Shown: positions 24,586 through 34,209, counted from the stretch's first letter. The stretch: 64,000 nucleotides of DNA from Bacillota bacterium (GCA_023457255.1 JAEWMB010000033.1:124001-188000), one strand, 5' to 3'. A program made the numbers and translations. The notes: generated by a model not told the origin, from the sequence alone.

Positions 24586-26356
24586 ATACGATATTGATGA
24601 AACCTTACAATCCGAGTTTAATATAAAACACCTGAAACGACTTGGTCACTATATTTTACCATACCGTAAGGATATGGTAGTCACCATATTATTAATGATG
24701 ACCTCCAGTGCCCTTGGAATGTTAGTACCGCTTTTTTTCATGAAGATTATAGATGATTTTATTCCGGATAAAAATACTGCCGGAATCGTTGTTGTCTGCC
24801 TCTTACTATTGCTAATTAACATTATCAATATGATTAATCTTAGAATGAAGGTAAATATTACGGCAAGGCTTGGACAAAACATTATCCATCAAATACGTAC
24901 CGATATTTTTGCTCATCTGCAGAAACTGCCCTTTTCGTATTATGATGATCGTCCACATGGAAAGATTCAGGTACGTGTTGTTAACTATGTAAACAGCTTG
25001 AGTGACCTCCTAAGCAACGGTATTGTCAATACAATTACCGAACTCTTCAGCCTATTTTTTATTGTTGGCTTTATGTTATCAATCGATATTAGGCTAACCG
25101 GAATTTGTATGATTGGCCTTCCTGTTTTAATGGCATTAATCTTTTTTATAAAGAGAAAACAGCGTGTTGCCTGGCAAATACAAAGTAACAAGTCTTCCAA
25201 CTTAAATGCTTATATCGCGGAAAGTATTAATGGAATTCGCGTGACTCAGAGTTTTGTAAGAGAGCGAGAGAATATTCAGATATTCAATAATCTCAGTAGA
25301 AGTTATAGTACTTCCTGGATGGATGCGGTTCGTTATAACTTTATGCTTTGGCCGGCCATTGATAATATCTCAACACTTACCACCGCAGCAATTTATGTTC
25401 TTGGCGTTAGCTGGATAACGGGAGGTGTCGCAGGAATTACAACCGGTGTACTGATTGCCTTTACTTCGTATATAGGCAGGTTCTGGGCTCCGATTAACAC
25501 CTTAGCAAGTTTTTATAACTCCTTATTAACTGCTATGTCCTATTTGGAGCGTATCTTTGAAACAATTGATGAGGAGGTTACGGTTAAGGATAAGGATGGT
25601 GCGGCGGAAATGCCGCCAATTATTGGTGAAGTAGAGTTTAAGGATGTTACATTTAGTTACGAGGACGGTGTTCCTATCTTAAATGGTGTCAGTTTCCATG
25701 TAAAACCTGGAGAAACCTATGCAATCGTTGGACCTACCGGTGCCGGAAAATCTACCATTATCAACTTAATCAGCCGCTTTTATAATCTGGATTCCGGAGA
25801 GCTTTTAATTGATGGAATCGACATTAACAGCGTAACCATCAAATCCCTAAGAAAGCAAATGGGCGTCATGCTTCAAGATAGCTTTATCTTTTCCGGTACT
25901 ATTATGGATAATATCCGCTATGGTAACATGGAGGCTGCGAATGAGGAAGTTGTTGCTGCTGCAAAAACGGTTTGTGCCCATGACTTTATCATGGGATTAG
26001 AGAACGGTTACGAAACTGAGGTAAATGAGCGTGGTTCCCGCTTATCTGCCGGTCAAAGACAATTAATCTCCTTTGCCCGCGCTTTGCTTGCAGATCCGAA
26101 GATACTGATCCTAGATGAAGCAACCTCCAGTATTGATACGGAAACTGAAATACTGCTGCAAGAAGGACTGGCTAAACTATTGGCAGGCAGAACCTCCTTC
26201 ATCATTGCTCATCGTCTCTCAACCATTAAAAACTCAGATAAGATCCTGTATGTCGATGGCGGCCAGATTGTGGAACTTGGTAATCATGAGGAATTGATGA
26301 AACTTAAGGGCAAGTACTATGAGCTTTATATGTCTCAATATGACTTCTTAAGATAA
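24572..26356 (+). CDS. ABC exporter half-transporter, partner subunit
   Basis: The 594-aa protein has the same membrane-plus-ATPase layout. Walker A is GPTGAGKST, Walker B is ILILDEATSSID with the catalytic Glu present, and the signature is the altered LSAGQRQ. A complete Glu here and an Asp in the upstream protein fit a heterodimer with one active site. It starts inside the upstream gene with GGGGGG 7 nt before the ATG, implying translational coupling. A terminator follows. Confidence 0.93.
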   Translation: MARNKYDIDETLQSEFNIKHLKRLGHYILPYRKDMVVTILLMMTSSALGMLVPLFFMKIIDDFIPDKNTAGIVVVCLLLLLINIINMINLRMKVNITARLGQNIIHQIRTDIFAHLQKLPFSYYDDRPHGKIQVRVVNYVNSLSDLLSNGIVNTITELFSLFFIVGFMLSIDIRLTGICMIGLPVLMALIFFIKRKQRVAWQIQSNKSSNLNAYIAESINGIRVTQSFVRERENIQIFNNLSRSYSTSWMDAVRYNFMLWPAIDNISTLTTAAIYVLGVSWITGGVAGITTGVLIAFTSYIGRFWAPINTLASFYNSLLTAMSYLERIFETIDEEVTVKDKDGAAEMPPIIGEVEFKDVTFSYEDGVPILNGVSFHVKPGETYAIVGPTGAGKSTIINLISRFYNLDSGELLIDGIDINSVTIKSLRKQMGVMLQDSFIFSGTIMDNIRYGNMEAANEEVVAAAKTVCAHDFIMGLENGYETEVNERGSRLSAGQRQLISFARALLADPKILILDEATSSIDTETEILLQEGLAKLLAGRTSFIIAHRLSTIKNSDKILYVDGGQIVELGNHEELMKLKGKYYELYMSQYDFLR

Positions 26357-26739
26357 TGATATAACAACCAGAAGAAAAATCTAAGATACGGTTGTATCTG
26401 AAAGCAGAGAGGGCTGGGTAATTTATGGTGTGCAACTTCCTTAAATTTACCTATCTCTCTTTGTTTTTAGAGTATAATATCGAAAATAGCCTTTTATAAT
26501 TTCTTCTATCTTGGAGAGTAAACATAACCCTCTGCTATGTTACAACTATTTCATAACTTGAACATACTTTTGCCACAATCCAACGTTATAACGATATCTG
26601 ATTTATCAAATATATATACGTTGATAAAAGATTCTTGTTTCTCAAGAATGCCTTCTTATGAGCGTTATATTACCAAATATCATATGCGGCGAACCTATAG
26701 CACACTGATATGACATTATCCAAGAAAGGATTTTAAATA
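26357..26739 (+). other. Intergenic region with exporter terminator
   Basis: A stem at 26406-26460 (AGAGAG/CTCTCT plus GGTAAtTTA.GG/CC.TAAATTTACC) is followed by TTTGTTTTT, a likely terminator. The rest has an AT-rich inverted repeat near 26601-26625 (tatatacgttgataaaag) and no clear promoter for the LCP gene. Confidence 0.5.
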
Positions 26740-27843
26740 ATGAACGAGAAGAAAAACTCATATGATTCGACGAAAGATACTTGGGACGAGCAGTCAGAAG
26801 ACTACATACAAAAACGGCCGGCAATTTCTTTTAATAAGCGTTCCAATTTAAATAGGAAGAGAAAATCAAACAAAGTATTAAAAAGATGTCTTACTGCTTC
26901 TATTGTCATAGGCTCCCTCTTCTTGCTGATCTTTGGTACCCGGTTTGGCAGAGGGCTCCTATATCGAATGGCAAGCGGCTATATCTACGGCGCACTGGTG
27001 CATGATAAGAAAGTAACCGATGTTATGAATCCAAATAACAATGTAATTGTCGGCCGCCAAGAGGAGGGTGTTATTAATATTCTCTTATTTGGTATTGAAG
27101 AAATCGAGGGGGCTAGAAATACAGACAGCATGATGATAGCTTCGATTAACTCGAATAAAAAGACAGTCAAATTAGTATCTCTCATGCGTGATACCTATGT
27201 ATCAATTCCTGGATGGAAGTCAACAAAGTTAAACGCCGCCTATGCAAAAGGCGGTGCGGCACTATTAATTAAGACAATTGAAGAAAATTACAAGCTTCAT
27301 ATCGATGCTTATGCCTCTGTAAACTTTGAATCCTTTGAAAAGATTGTAGATAGCATAGGCGGTGTAACCGTCGAGCTTGGTAAAGAAGAAGCAAAATACT
27401 TAAGACGTACGAATTACATCTCAAATCCGGAGTATCGCACTGTAAAATCGGGTGTAAATACATTAAACGGCAATCAATTGCTCGGCTATTGCCGTGTACG
27501 TAAAGTAAAAACCTTAGGTGGTGCCAATAATGATTATGGACGTACCGTTCGTCAAAGAAGAGCAATCAATGCAATTTTTGATAAAGTGAAATCTCAAAAT
27601 ATTTTTAAAACCGCGAGACAGGCAAACAAGTGGATGGGATATGTTACAACCAATATCTCAAAAGCTCAGATTGAGGATATGATCAGTACGGTTATGGAGA
27701 ATCGTATCAATACCATTGATACCCTAAGACTTCCTGTTGATGGTATGTTTAATGATCCAAAATCATATCAAGGTGTTACTTATCCGTTAGTTCTTGATTG
27801 GGACAAAAACATCGATGAGTTATATCGCTTCCTTTATGAATAA
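26740..27843 (+). CDS. LCP family (LytR-CpsA-Psr) glycopolymer ligase
   Basis: LCP enzymes move undecaprenyl-linked anionic glycopolymers onto peptidoglycan outside the membrane. The 367-aa protein has a charged N-terminus, one membrane helix (about residues 50-70) and an LCP domain (about 115-290) with INILLFGIEE, NTDSMMIASIN, LVSLMRDTYVSIPGWKSTKLNAAYAKGG and NDYGRTVRQRRAI; the conserved Arg/Asp residues that hold the pyrophosphate are visible. The ribosome site AAAGGA lies 9 nt before the ATG. Monocistronic. Confidence 0.93.
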   Translation: MNEKKNSYDSTKDTWDEQSEDYIQKRPAISFNKRSNLNRKRKSNKVLKRCLTASIVIGSLFLLIFGTRFGRGLLYRMASGYIYGALVHDKKVTDVMNPNNNVIVGRQEEGVINILLFGIEEIEGARNTDSMMIASINSNKKTVKLVSLMRDTYVSIPGWKSTKLNAAYAKGGAALLIKTIEENYKLHIDAYASVNFESFEKIVDSIGGVTVELGKEEAKYLRRTNYISNPEYRTVKSGVNTLNGNQLLGYCRVRKVKTLGGANNDYGRTVRQRRAINAIFDKVKSQNIFKTARQANKWMGYVTTNISKAQIEDMISTVMENRINTIDTLRLPVDGMFNDPKSYQGVTYPLVLDWDKNIDELYRFLYE

Positions 27844-27877
27844 CAGTTCATAAAAAAAGAACGGATTCCATTTAAGT

Positions 27878-27934
27878 GTAAACTGACCTCCTATACGTTA
27901 GGCCTGACAATCTGGTTTATGGGAGGTCGGTTAC
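27878..27934 (+). terminator. Possible terminator after the LCP gene
   Basis: GTAAACTGACCTCC and GGGAGGTCGGTTAC pair with one bulge and one wobble around a 29-base loop. No U-run follows, so termination is uncertain. Confidence 0.35.
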
Positions 27935-28087
27935 AATGGGAGTAATTCCTTTGCAAACCGGCATATTACGGCAGCAATCAACTCCTTCCTATCCTGATTT
28001 TCTCTCATAGGCGAATTTCTCCTTCTATGTTATAATAGTACTTAAACATCACTTAAAAATCTAGAAACTTACAAAGAAAGGATACCT

Positions 28088-30166
28088 ATGATTGCTAAAT
28101 ATTGTTTTGGAACTCCATTCGAAACGGCGGCAGTAACAGCAAAATTAAATTCGATTACTGTTGCGCCTTCTGATCTCACCAAAGAAGACTCAAAAGATAT
28201 GTTTCATTTTCCTATTTCCATAAAGGCTGACTATAATTTTTTCCTGGAATATAGAATGGCTGAAAACGATATGATCTATGGTCTTGGTGAAGCAAACCGC
28301 GGAATTAATAAGCGTGGTTATCAATACATAAGCTATTGCACGGATGACCCAAATCATACAGAAAATAAATTCTCACTTTATGGAGCACATAATTTCATAA
28401 TCATTGACGGTAATCCATGTTTTGGACTTTTTCTTGATTATCCGGGAAAACTTACCTTTGATATTGGATACACCCTCCATTCAAAGTTGCGGATCTTCGC
28501 GGATGACGCCAATCTTTATCTCTATGTCATCTCAGGTACAACCCCCTATGATATCATAAAGCAATTTCGTGAAGCAATCGGAGAATCCTATCTGCCTCCG
28601 CTTTGGGCATTTGGCTACCAGCAATCTCGCTGGGGATATAAGACTGCACAAGACATAAGAACTGTTGCGGACGAATATCAAAAACGTGGTATTGGCCTTG
28701 ATGCCATCTACATGGATATTGATTATATGGAACGATACAAAGATTTTACAGTTGATGAAGAGAAATTTCCGAATTTTAAAGAGTTTGTTGTTGAGATGAA
28801 AAGCAGAAACCTGCATCTGGTTCCTATTATCGATGCCGGTGTGAAAATCGAAGAGGGATATTCTGTTTACGAGGAGGGTGTCGCCAACGATTATTTTTGC
28901 AAACGAGAAGACGGTACCAACTTTCTTGCAGGCGTATGGCCTGGTGACACTCATTTTCCCGACTTTTTTAAGAAAGAAACCAGAGACTGGTTCGGAAGCA
29001 AATATCAATATTTATTGGAGAAAGGAATTGATGGCTTTTGGAATGATATGAATGAGCCTGCTATCTTTTATTCCAAAGAAGGTTTAGCAAATACATTTGC
29101 AGAAATCAAAAAATTAGAAAACAAAGAATTAGACCTTACAAATTTCTTTTATTTAAAATACCTTGTAGATTCCTTGCAAAACAACGAAGAAGATCACAAG
29201 AGATTCTATCATGAGATTGACGGTATTAAAGTCCGGCACGATAAAGTCCATAATTTGTACGGCTATTATATGACACGTGCTGCAGGTGAAGCATTCTTAA
29301 ATTTAAGTGAGTCGAAGAGAATCCTATTATTCTCCCGCTCTTCTTATATCGGTATGCACCGCTATGGCGGAATCTGGACCGGAGATAACCAGTCTTGGTG
29401 GTCGCATCTTCTGTTAAATATCAAGATGATGCCATCACTAAATATGTGTGGTTTCCTTTATAGCGGCGCGGACTTAGGCGGATTTGGCAGTGATGTAACC
29501 AGAGACTTGATGCTAAGATGGTTAGCTTTTGGTATTTTTACCCCTCTCATGAGAAATCACTCTGCTATTGGTACCAGAAATCAGGAGTGTTATGAACTGG
29601 AATCAACAGAAGAATTCAAGCACTTGATTGGTATCCGATATCGCCTTATACCATATCTATACAGCGAATTTGTAAAAGCAGTAAAGAAGAACGATATGCT
29701 GTTTCGTCCTCTTTCCTTTGATTATCCAAGTGACTTACAGGTACGGCATATGGAAGATCAACTAATGCTAGGTGACGGATTAATGATCGCACCGGTCTAT
29801 ACCCAGAATGCTGCCGGACGCTATGTTTACCTTCCTGAAGATATGCTTTGCCTTAGGTTTACAAAAAACTCCGATTTTAGTCTGGAAGTCCTTACAAAGG
29901 GGCATCATTATTTGGAAGTCGGCATATCGGAAGTTCCTTTGTTCGTGAAGCCAAACCATATCTTATTACTTGCAAATCCTGCTCAAAATACTGCGGCCTT
30001 AGACCGCAAAAACTTTACGTTACTCTGCTACTTAACCGGGGAAGCATCCTACGAGTTTTACGAAGACGATGGTATCACACTTCCTGCAAACGGTCAGACA
30101 ACCAACCTGTCAATTGATAAGTCTGATACAGCGCAGATTATAAATTCTGAATTCACGCTTGCATAA
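28088..30166 (+). CDS. Glycoside hydrolase family 31 (alpha-glucosidase-type)
   Basis: GH31 enzymes release alpha-linked sugars by a retaining mechanism. The 692-aa protein has the N-terminal beta-sandwich, then the (beta/alpha)8 barrel with DGFWNDMNEPA, where Asp320 is the nucleophile, and WTGDNQS, where Asp433 is the probable acid/base. LPPLWAFGYQQSRWGY and YMDIDYMERYKDFTVDEEKFP are further family motifs. No signal peptide is seen, so it likely acts on imported oligosaccharides (alpha-glucosidase or alpha-xylosidase). A TATAAT at 28031-28036 lies upstream. Monocistronic. Confidence 0.95.
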   Translation: MIAKYCFGTPFETAAVTAKLNSITVAPSDLTKEDSKDMFHFPISIKADYNFFLEYRMAENDMIYGLGEANRGINKRGYQYISYCTDDPNHTENKFSLYGAHNFIIIDGNPCFGLFLDYPGKLTFDIGYTLHSKLRIFADDANLYLYVISGTTPYDIIKQFREAIGESYLPPLWAFGYQQSRWGYKTAQDIRTVADEYQKRGIGLDAIYMDIDYMERYKDFTVDEEKFPNFKEFVVEMKSRNLHLVPIIDAGVKIEEGYSVYEEGVANDYFCKREDGTNFLAGVWPGDTHFPDFFKKETRDWFGSKYQYLLEKGIDGFWNDMNEPAIFYSKEGLANTFAEIKKLENKELDLTNFFYLKYLVDSLQNNEEDHKRFYHEIDGIKVRHDKVHNLYGYYMTRAAGEAFLNLSESKRILLFSRSSYIGMHRYGGIWTGDNQSWWSHLLLNIKMMPSLNMCGFLYSGADLGGFGSDVTRDLMLRWLAFGIFTPLMRNHSAIGTRNQECYELESTEEFKHLIGIRYRLIPYLYSEFVKAVKKNDMLFRPLSFDYPSDLQVRHMEDQLMLGDGLMIAPVYTQNAAGRYVYLPEDMLCLRFTKNSDFSLEVLTKGHHYLEVGISEVPLFVKPNHILLLANPAQNTAALDRKNFTLLCYLTGEASYEFYEDDGITLPANGQTTNLSIDKSDTAQIINSEFTLA

Positions 30167-30332
30167 GATTTCCTTAAGGGGAGGTAATAAACTACAAAAC
30201 GCACGTTTTGTAACCCTCATTGAATGAACCAGTAAAGCAGGCTTGGTAAATCCCTTTCCTATGATTCAGAATCTTTAGGCATTGTATTTCTCAATAAAAC
30301 AAAGGAAGACTTACAAGTTTTTATCATGATTG

Positions 30333-30382
30333 AAAAAAGGTCCTTGAAGACTGCTGGCATGCAGTTTCAAGGACCCTTTTTT
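30333..30382. terminator. Bidirectional terminator between GH31 and hrb
   Basis: AAAAAAGG-TCCTTGAA pairs with TTCAAGGA-CCCTTTTTT; a U-tract is available on both strands. Confidence 0.8.
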
Positions 30383-30405
30383 AAGGAGTGATTATTCTAT
30401 GTAAA

Positions 30406-31050
30406 TCACTCTTGAACGAATACTTCTTTAGGCTGGCCACAGATAGGGCATTCATAATCCTCCGGCAACTCTTCAAATGGAGTATCCCCATCATATACAT
30501 AGTGGCATACGGAGCAAACATATTGTACTTCCTGACTCATATTATCACCTCCTTTCAATGTAGGGTTAAGCTCTTGTTTGCCTTTTCGTCTTAAATTTCG
30601 GTAATCTTCATAAGTCATTGGACTATCATTACTTAGAACCTCTGCTTCCGATACCTCACAAATAAATAGCCAATGAGTATCTAAGTCAATTGTCTCTGAC
30701 ACACTCAAACTAAAATATGCAGTCATAAACTCTTGTATGTACGGATTTCCTGACTGGTCGGCAGCATAAGAAATACCTTCAAACTTATCTGCACTTCTAC
30801 CACTTCTTGTCCCAAAATTCTGTATAAAATCTAATGATGTATTACCATCTAGTACACTAATTGCTAAGCTGCTTTTTTTTCGAATCAGTTCTGCTGTATA
30901 ATTCTGCTTTTGCATGCCGACTACTACCCGATTCGGTATCGCAGTCACTTGCTGCACAGTATTAATGATACAGGCATTAACTTTACCTCCCTCTTCCACA
31001 CCGGCAAGAAATAATCCATAGCTTATCTTAAATAATGCAGCTGGATCCAT
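30406..31050 (-). CDS. hrb: Flavin reductase-rubredoxin fusion (high-molecular-weight rubredoxin)
   Basis: The 214-aa protein joins an FMN-binding flavin-reductase-like domain (about residues 1-155; GKVNACIINTVQQVTAIPNRVVV) to a C-terminal rubredoxin (about 170-214) with YVCSVCHYVYDG and YECPICGQPKEVF, i.e. two CxxC iron ligands. The layout matches Hrb of Moorella, which passes electrons from NADH to flavodiiron proteins for O2 or NO reduction. No such partner is adjacent, though other oxygen-defence genes lie at 56.6-58 kb. AGGGAG lies 5 nt before the ATG at 31050. It shares a bidirectional terminator with GH31. Confidence 0.9.
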   Translation of the reverse strand: MDPAALFKISYGLFLAGVEEGGKVNACIINTVQQVTAIPNRVVVGMQKQNYTAELIRKKSSLAISVLDGNTSLDFIQNFGTRSGRSADKFEGISYAADQSGNPYIQEFMTAYFSLSVSETIDLDTHWLFICEVSEAEVLSNDSPMTYEDYRNLRRKGKQELNPTLKGGDNMSQEVQYVCSVCHYVYDGDTPFEELPEDYECPICGQPKEVFVQE

Positions 31051-31202
31051 GATATCTCCCTTCTATTCCTATATTCTAAAATCACTTCAATGCGAAACGC
31101 TTCACTTCTATGATTATTAGTTCAATCTGAGTTATAAGGCTAACTCATAAGCTTAAGGAAACGTTTGGATTTCCAAACAGCCGATAAAATCTTTTAAGCA
31201 TT

Positions 31203-31232
31203 TTGACACTGTTCTTAAGGTTATGGTATAAT
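31203..31232 (+). promoter_or_regulatory. Promoter of plsC
   Basis: TTGACA (31203-31208), an 18-nt spacer and TATAAT (31227-31232) give a strong sigma-A promoter. The transcript would have a leader of about 155 nt. Confidence 0.75.
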
Positions 31233-31364
31233 ACTCGATGGTTCTTCCAATTGTAAATCAAATGAAGTAAAAAAACAACTATTTGAATATATTTTGGTAC
31301 CGGAACCAATAATTTTAGGTATGGCAATGATGCTGAAACCGAAAAATTATTATCGTCATTAATA

Positions 31365-31388
31365 GGTGTTAAAGCACCAGAATAGAGG
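31365..31388 (+). promoter_or_regulatory. plsC leader hairpin next to the ribosome site
   Basis: GGTGT-TAAA-GCACC (31365-31378) folds into a 5-bp hairpin with one G-U and a TAAA loop, followed by AGAATA and GAGG (31385-31388). It resembles the hairpin-plus-AGAATGGAGG leaders seen at hndB-like, hydA and clpB. Confidence 0.4.
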
Positions 31389-31393
31389 TTACT

Positions 31394-32125
31394 ATGAGAA
31401 CAGTATTGGTTGTACTGGCGATTACGATTTTCTTAATTATATCACTGCCATTCTATTTAATTTCCCTCGTGATCGGTCTATTTAGTGAGCATGCCAAAAT
31501 AAGATATTCTCAAACGGCAGCAGCGGTCTTTTTCCGTACAATTTTAACTTTTTCAGCTACCAAATGCAGGGTTTTAGGCCGTGAAAATATTCCATCAAAG
31601 GAAGCCGTCTTGTATGCCGCAAACCATCGAAGCCTGGCTGATATAGCTGTAGCTTACATTACATTACCGAACCTAACAGGCTTTGTAGCGAAGAAAGAGA
31701 TGACAAAGATTCCGGTGATGAGCTGGTGGATGAAAAGTCTCAACTGCCTGTTTCTTGACCGCAAAAACCCAAGAGAGGGCTTAAAAACCATCTTAAAGGG
31801 CGTAGAAAGCATCAAAAAAGGGTTTTCTATGTTTATTATGCCGGAGGGCACAAGAAACCATGAAGAAGATATGCTGCCATTTAAAGAAGGCAGCCTTAAA
31901 ATGGCTGAGAAAACCGGATGTGCCGTCATTCCGGTAGCAATAACAAACTCCGATGCTGTTTTTGAACGTCAATTTCCATGGGTAAAAAAAGCAACCGTTA
32001 TCATTCATTATGGGAATCCAATTTATCCGGATAATCTACCAAAGGAGAAACGCAAATTCATCGGTAATTATGTTCGTGATATCATTGCTGCTATGCTGGA
32101 AGAAGATAAAAAACTGCCGTTATGA
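31394..32125 (+). CDS. plsC: 1-acyl-sn-glycerol-3-phosphate acyltransferase
   Basis: PlsC acylates lysophosphatidic acid to phosphatidic acid at the membrane. The 243-aa protein has an N-terminal membrane helix (LAITIFLIISLPFYLISLVIG), the catalytic HX4D motif in NHRSLAD, the FLDR-type block (NCLFLDRKNPREGLK) and the PEGTRN motif. These are the standard acyltransferase blocks in order. GAGG precedes the ATG by 5 nt, and a small hairpin lies just upstream. The next gene, 133 nt downstream, is unrelated by sequence. Confidence 0.94.
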   Translation: MRTVLVVLAITIFLIISLPFYLISLVIGLFSEHAKIRYSQTAAAVFFRTILTFSATKCRVLGRENIPSKEAVLYAANHRSLADIAVAYITLPNLTGFVAKKEMTKIPVMSWWMKSLNCLFLDRKNPREGLKTILKGVESIKKGFSMFIMPEGTRNHEEDMLPFKEGSLKMAEKTGCAVIPVAITNSDAVFERQFPWVKKATVIIHYGNPIYPDNLPKEKRKFIGNYVRDIIAAMLEEDKKLPL

Positions 32126-32258
32126 TACTTCGGATGAAAAATTATTTTTCTATTTCTTTTTTTATAAATTAATGTTAAAATAATATCCATGGCTTTCTTG
32201 AACAACCTGTAAAAAGAAGGCCGTTTCGGGATATTACATAACGAAAGGAGGTAGTCAT

Positions 32259-32714
32259 ATGCCAACGTGGACAATTGTAATGTTAGTCATTTTAGCAATC
32301 TTAGTTGTTCTCTTTGTTGCTTTACTTATATATGGAAGAAAGATGCAAAAGAAACAGGAGGCATCTCAGGCAGATATTCGTACCGGTGCACAGACATTTT
32401 CAATCTTAGTTATTGATAAAAAACGTATGCGTATTAAAGAAGCCGGATTCCCGCAGATCGTAATTGACCAAACACCAAAGTATCTTCGCCGTACAAAAGT
32501 TCCGGTAGTAAAAGCAAAAATCGGTCCCAAGGTTGCAACTTTAATGTGTGAAGAAAAGATTTTTGACCTTGTTCCAATAAAGAAAGAAATCAAGGCTGTC
32601 ATTAACGGTATCTACATTCTTGATGTAAAAGGTCTCCGTGGTGGTTTAGAGCAGCGTCCAGTGAAACAAGGCTTTATAAAGAAAATGAAGTCAAAAATCA
32701 CAAAAAAGAACTAG
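32259..32714 (+). CDS. Conserved membrane-anchored protein, function unknown
   Basis: I do not recognise a family. The 151-aa protein starts with one membrane helix (IVMLVILAILVVLFVALLIYG) and has a basic cytoplasmic domain with beta-rich, highly ordered sequence (FSILVIDKKRMRIKEAGFPQ, then YLRRTKVPVVKAKIGPK) and a Lys-rich tail (FIKKMKSKITKKN). The pattern suggests an inside-facing, possibly RNA- or lipid-headgroup-interacting domain, but that is guesswork. The ribosome site AAAGGAGG is excellent, so it is a real gene. A terminator follows. Confidence 0.78.
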   Translation: MPTWTIVMLVILAILVVLFVALLIYGRKMQKKQEASQADIRTGAQTFSILVIDKKRMRIKEAGFPQIVIDQTPKYLRRTKVPVVKAKIGPKVATLMCEEKIFDLVPIKKEIKAVINGIYILDVKGLRGGLEQRPVKQGFIKKMKSKITKKN

Positions 32715-32758
32715 CCATTTCCTATATTCTCTAAACCATAGAGGCAAATTATCTTGTT

Positions 32759-32825
32759 AAAAAGGTTGTTTAACCAAAAAATCAGTTTTTACAGCTTGAT
32801 TTATTTCGTGTTAAACAGCCTTTTT
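32759..32825. terminator. Convergent terminator
   Basis: AAAAAGGTTGTTTAAC pairs with GTTAAACAGCCTTTTT (one mismatch) around a 35-base loop. It lies between the plus-strand membrane protein gene and the minus-strand DUF1934 gene and works for either strand. Confidence 0.65.
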
Positions 32826-32915
32826 CGATTCTAATCATGATATGATCGAAAGTTATAATACCAAAACACACCTTATCAGTAAAAATAGGTTCGATAAGCT
32901 GTCTTCGTACTTTAA

Positions 32916-33350
32916 CTATCGTTCTCTTTCGGTTATCTTTATTGTAAGGTTGCATTCTGACACATACTGATAATTAATATCCAATGCATACAACAACTCC
33001 GCAGTAATTTCTTTCTCTCTTTCTACAACCTCGATTGACTTAGTCGTAATACCTATCATCAAGTCACCATAGGGGGTTGTATAGTAATTCATATGACTTT
33101 TTCCAAGTTCAAATACCATATGGGAAGCTGCATCCCCTTTTTTTGTTAACTCCACTTGATTTTTAGCAATCTTTAACGTACATCGCACCGTTTTGTCCGG
33201 CGCACTCTCCTGATCTAGCAATTCGTCATACAATACAAAATGTTTTCCATTACGAAAATAATATTCACCAAGGCTGATTACTTCAATAGCATCTCCTTGT
33301 TCTGTCTCATATTGTAAGCCGGCAATCGATACAATTACCTCTTTTGTCAT
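32916..33350 (-). CDS. DUF1934 family beta-barrel protein
   Basis: The 144-aa protein matches DUF1934 (YwiB-like, calycin-type beta barrel): VIVSIAGLQYETEQGDAIEVI, then KHFVLYDELL, VELTKKGDAASHMVFELG and YTTPYGDLMIGITT. The biochemical role is unknown. I use the ATG at 33348-33350 because AAAGG lies about 10 nt upstream; an in-frame TTG farther up would overlap the murI end. It is the third gene of a ddl-murI-DUF1934 run with 28 nt to murI. Confidence 0.9.
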   Translation of the reverse strand: MTKEVIVSIAGLQYETEQGDAIEVISLGEYYFRNGKHFVLYDELLDQESAPDKTVRCTLKIAKNQVELTKKGDAASHMVFELGKSHMNYYTTPYGDLMIGITTKSIEVVEREKEITAELLYALDINYQYVSECNLTIKITERER

Positions 33351-33378
33351 TCTTCGGTTACCTTTCCAGTCCAATTTC

Positions 33379-34191
33379 TTAATCAAAAGTTTTTATGTTA
33401 ACATCCTTCGTTTCAATGATTTCACATGATAATATAGTATTTGCAAAATTACGGAACTTTTCCGCCCCGTCACTGACAAAAAAAGAATGTTCCGGTATCT
33501 TTGCTTCTTCTGACAGCAATTCTTGATCTGCTAATACTTGTTTTAAGGTTCTGGCTGTTTCATAAGCTGGATTTACTAATTCAATATCATCACCAACTAC
33601 CCCACGAATGACTTTGCGTAACAAAGGATAATGAGTACAACCAAGAATTAAGGTATCTATATCTTTATACAAAAGTTCTTCTATATATCTGCTTACAACT
33701 TCCCTTGTGACCGGATCATCAATCCAACCCTCTTCTACTAAAGGAACAAACAAAGGGCAAGCCTTCCCAAACACTCGAAGATCGGGACGAATTTCCCCTA
33801 AAAACTCATTATAGATGCCACTTCGGATCGTACCCTCGGTAGCAATGACTCCAATATTACCATTTCTGGTTGTCTCAGCCGCTGCTTTCGCACCCGGGTT
33901 AACCACTCCGATGATTGGTATCTCAAGCTCTCTTCTTACTGTTTCAAGGGCAAAGGCGCTCGCTGTATTACATGCTATTACAATCGCTTTTACATTTTTC
34001 GTCAATAGAAAACGAATAATTTGTCTCGAGTACATCGTTACGGTTTCCTTTGACTTACTTCCGTAAGGTAAACGGGCAGTATCTCCAAAATATATGATTT
34101 GCTCCTTGGGTAATTGATTCATAATTTCCTTGGTGACTGTAAGGCCGCCAATACCGGAATCAAACACTCCAATTGCAGATTTGTTTGACAT
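33379..34191 (-). CDS. murI: Glutamate racemase
   Basis: MurI makes D-glutamate for peptidoglycan. The 270-aa protein shows IGVFDSGIGGLTV, the first catalytic Cys in AIVIACNTASA, and the second in LILGCTHYPLL, with GDTARLPYGSKS. Length and motifs match the family. The ATG at 34189-34191 has GGAGG 6 nt upstream; an earlier in-frame start overlaps that ribosome site. It lies 18 nt after ddl, so both D-amino-acid precursors for the wall are made from one operon. Confidence 0.97.
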   Translation of the reverse strand: MSNKSAIGVFDSGIGGLTVTKEIMNQLPKEQIIYFGDTARLPYGSKSKETVTMYSRQIIRFLLTKNVKAIVIACNTASAFALETVRRELEIPIIGVVNPGAKAAAETTRNGNIGVIATEGTIRSGIYNEFLGEIRPDLRVFGKACPLFVPLVEEGWIDDPVTREVVSRYIEELLYKDIDTLILGCTHYPLLRKVIRGVVGDDIELVNPAYETARTLKQVLADQELLSEEAKIPEHSFFVSDGAEKFRNFANTILSCEIIETKDVNIKTFD

Positions 34192-34209
34192 ATCGTTCCT
34201 CCGCACAGC

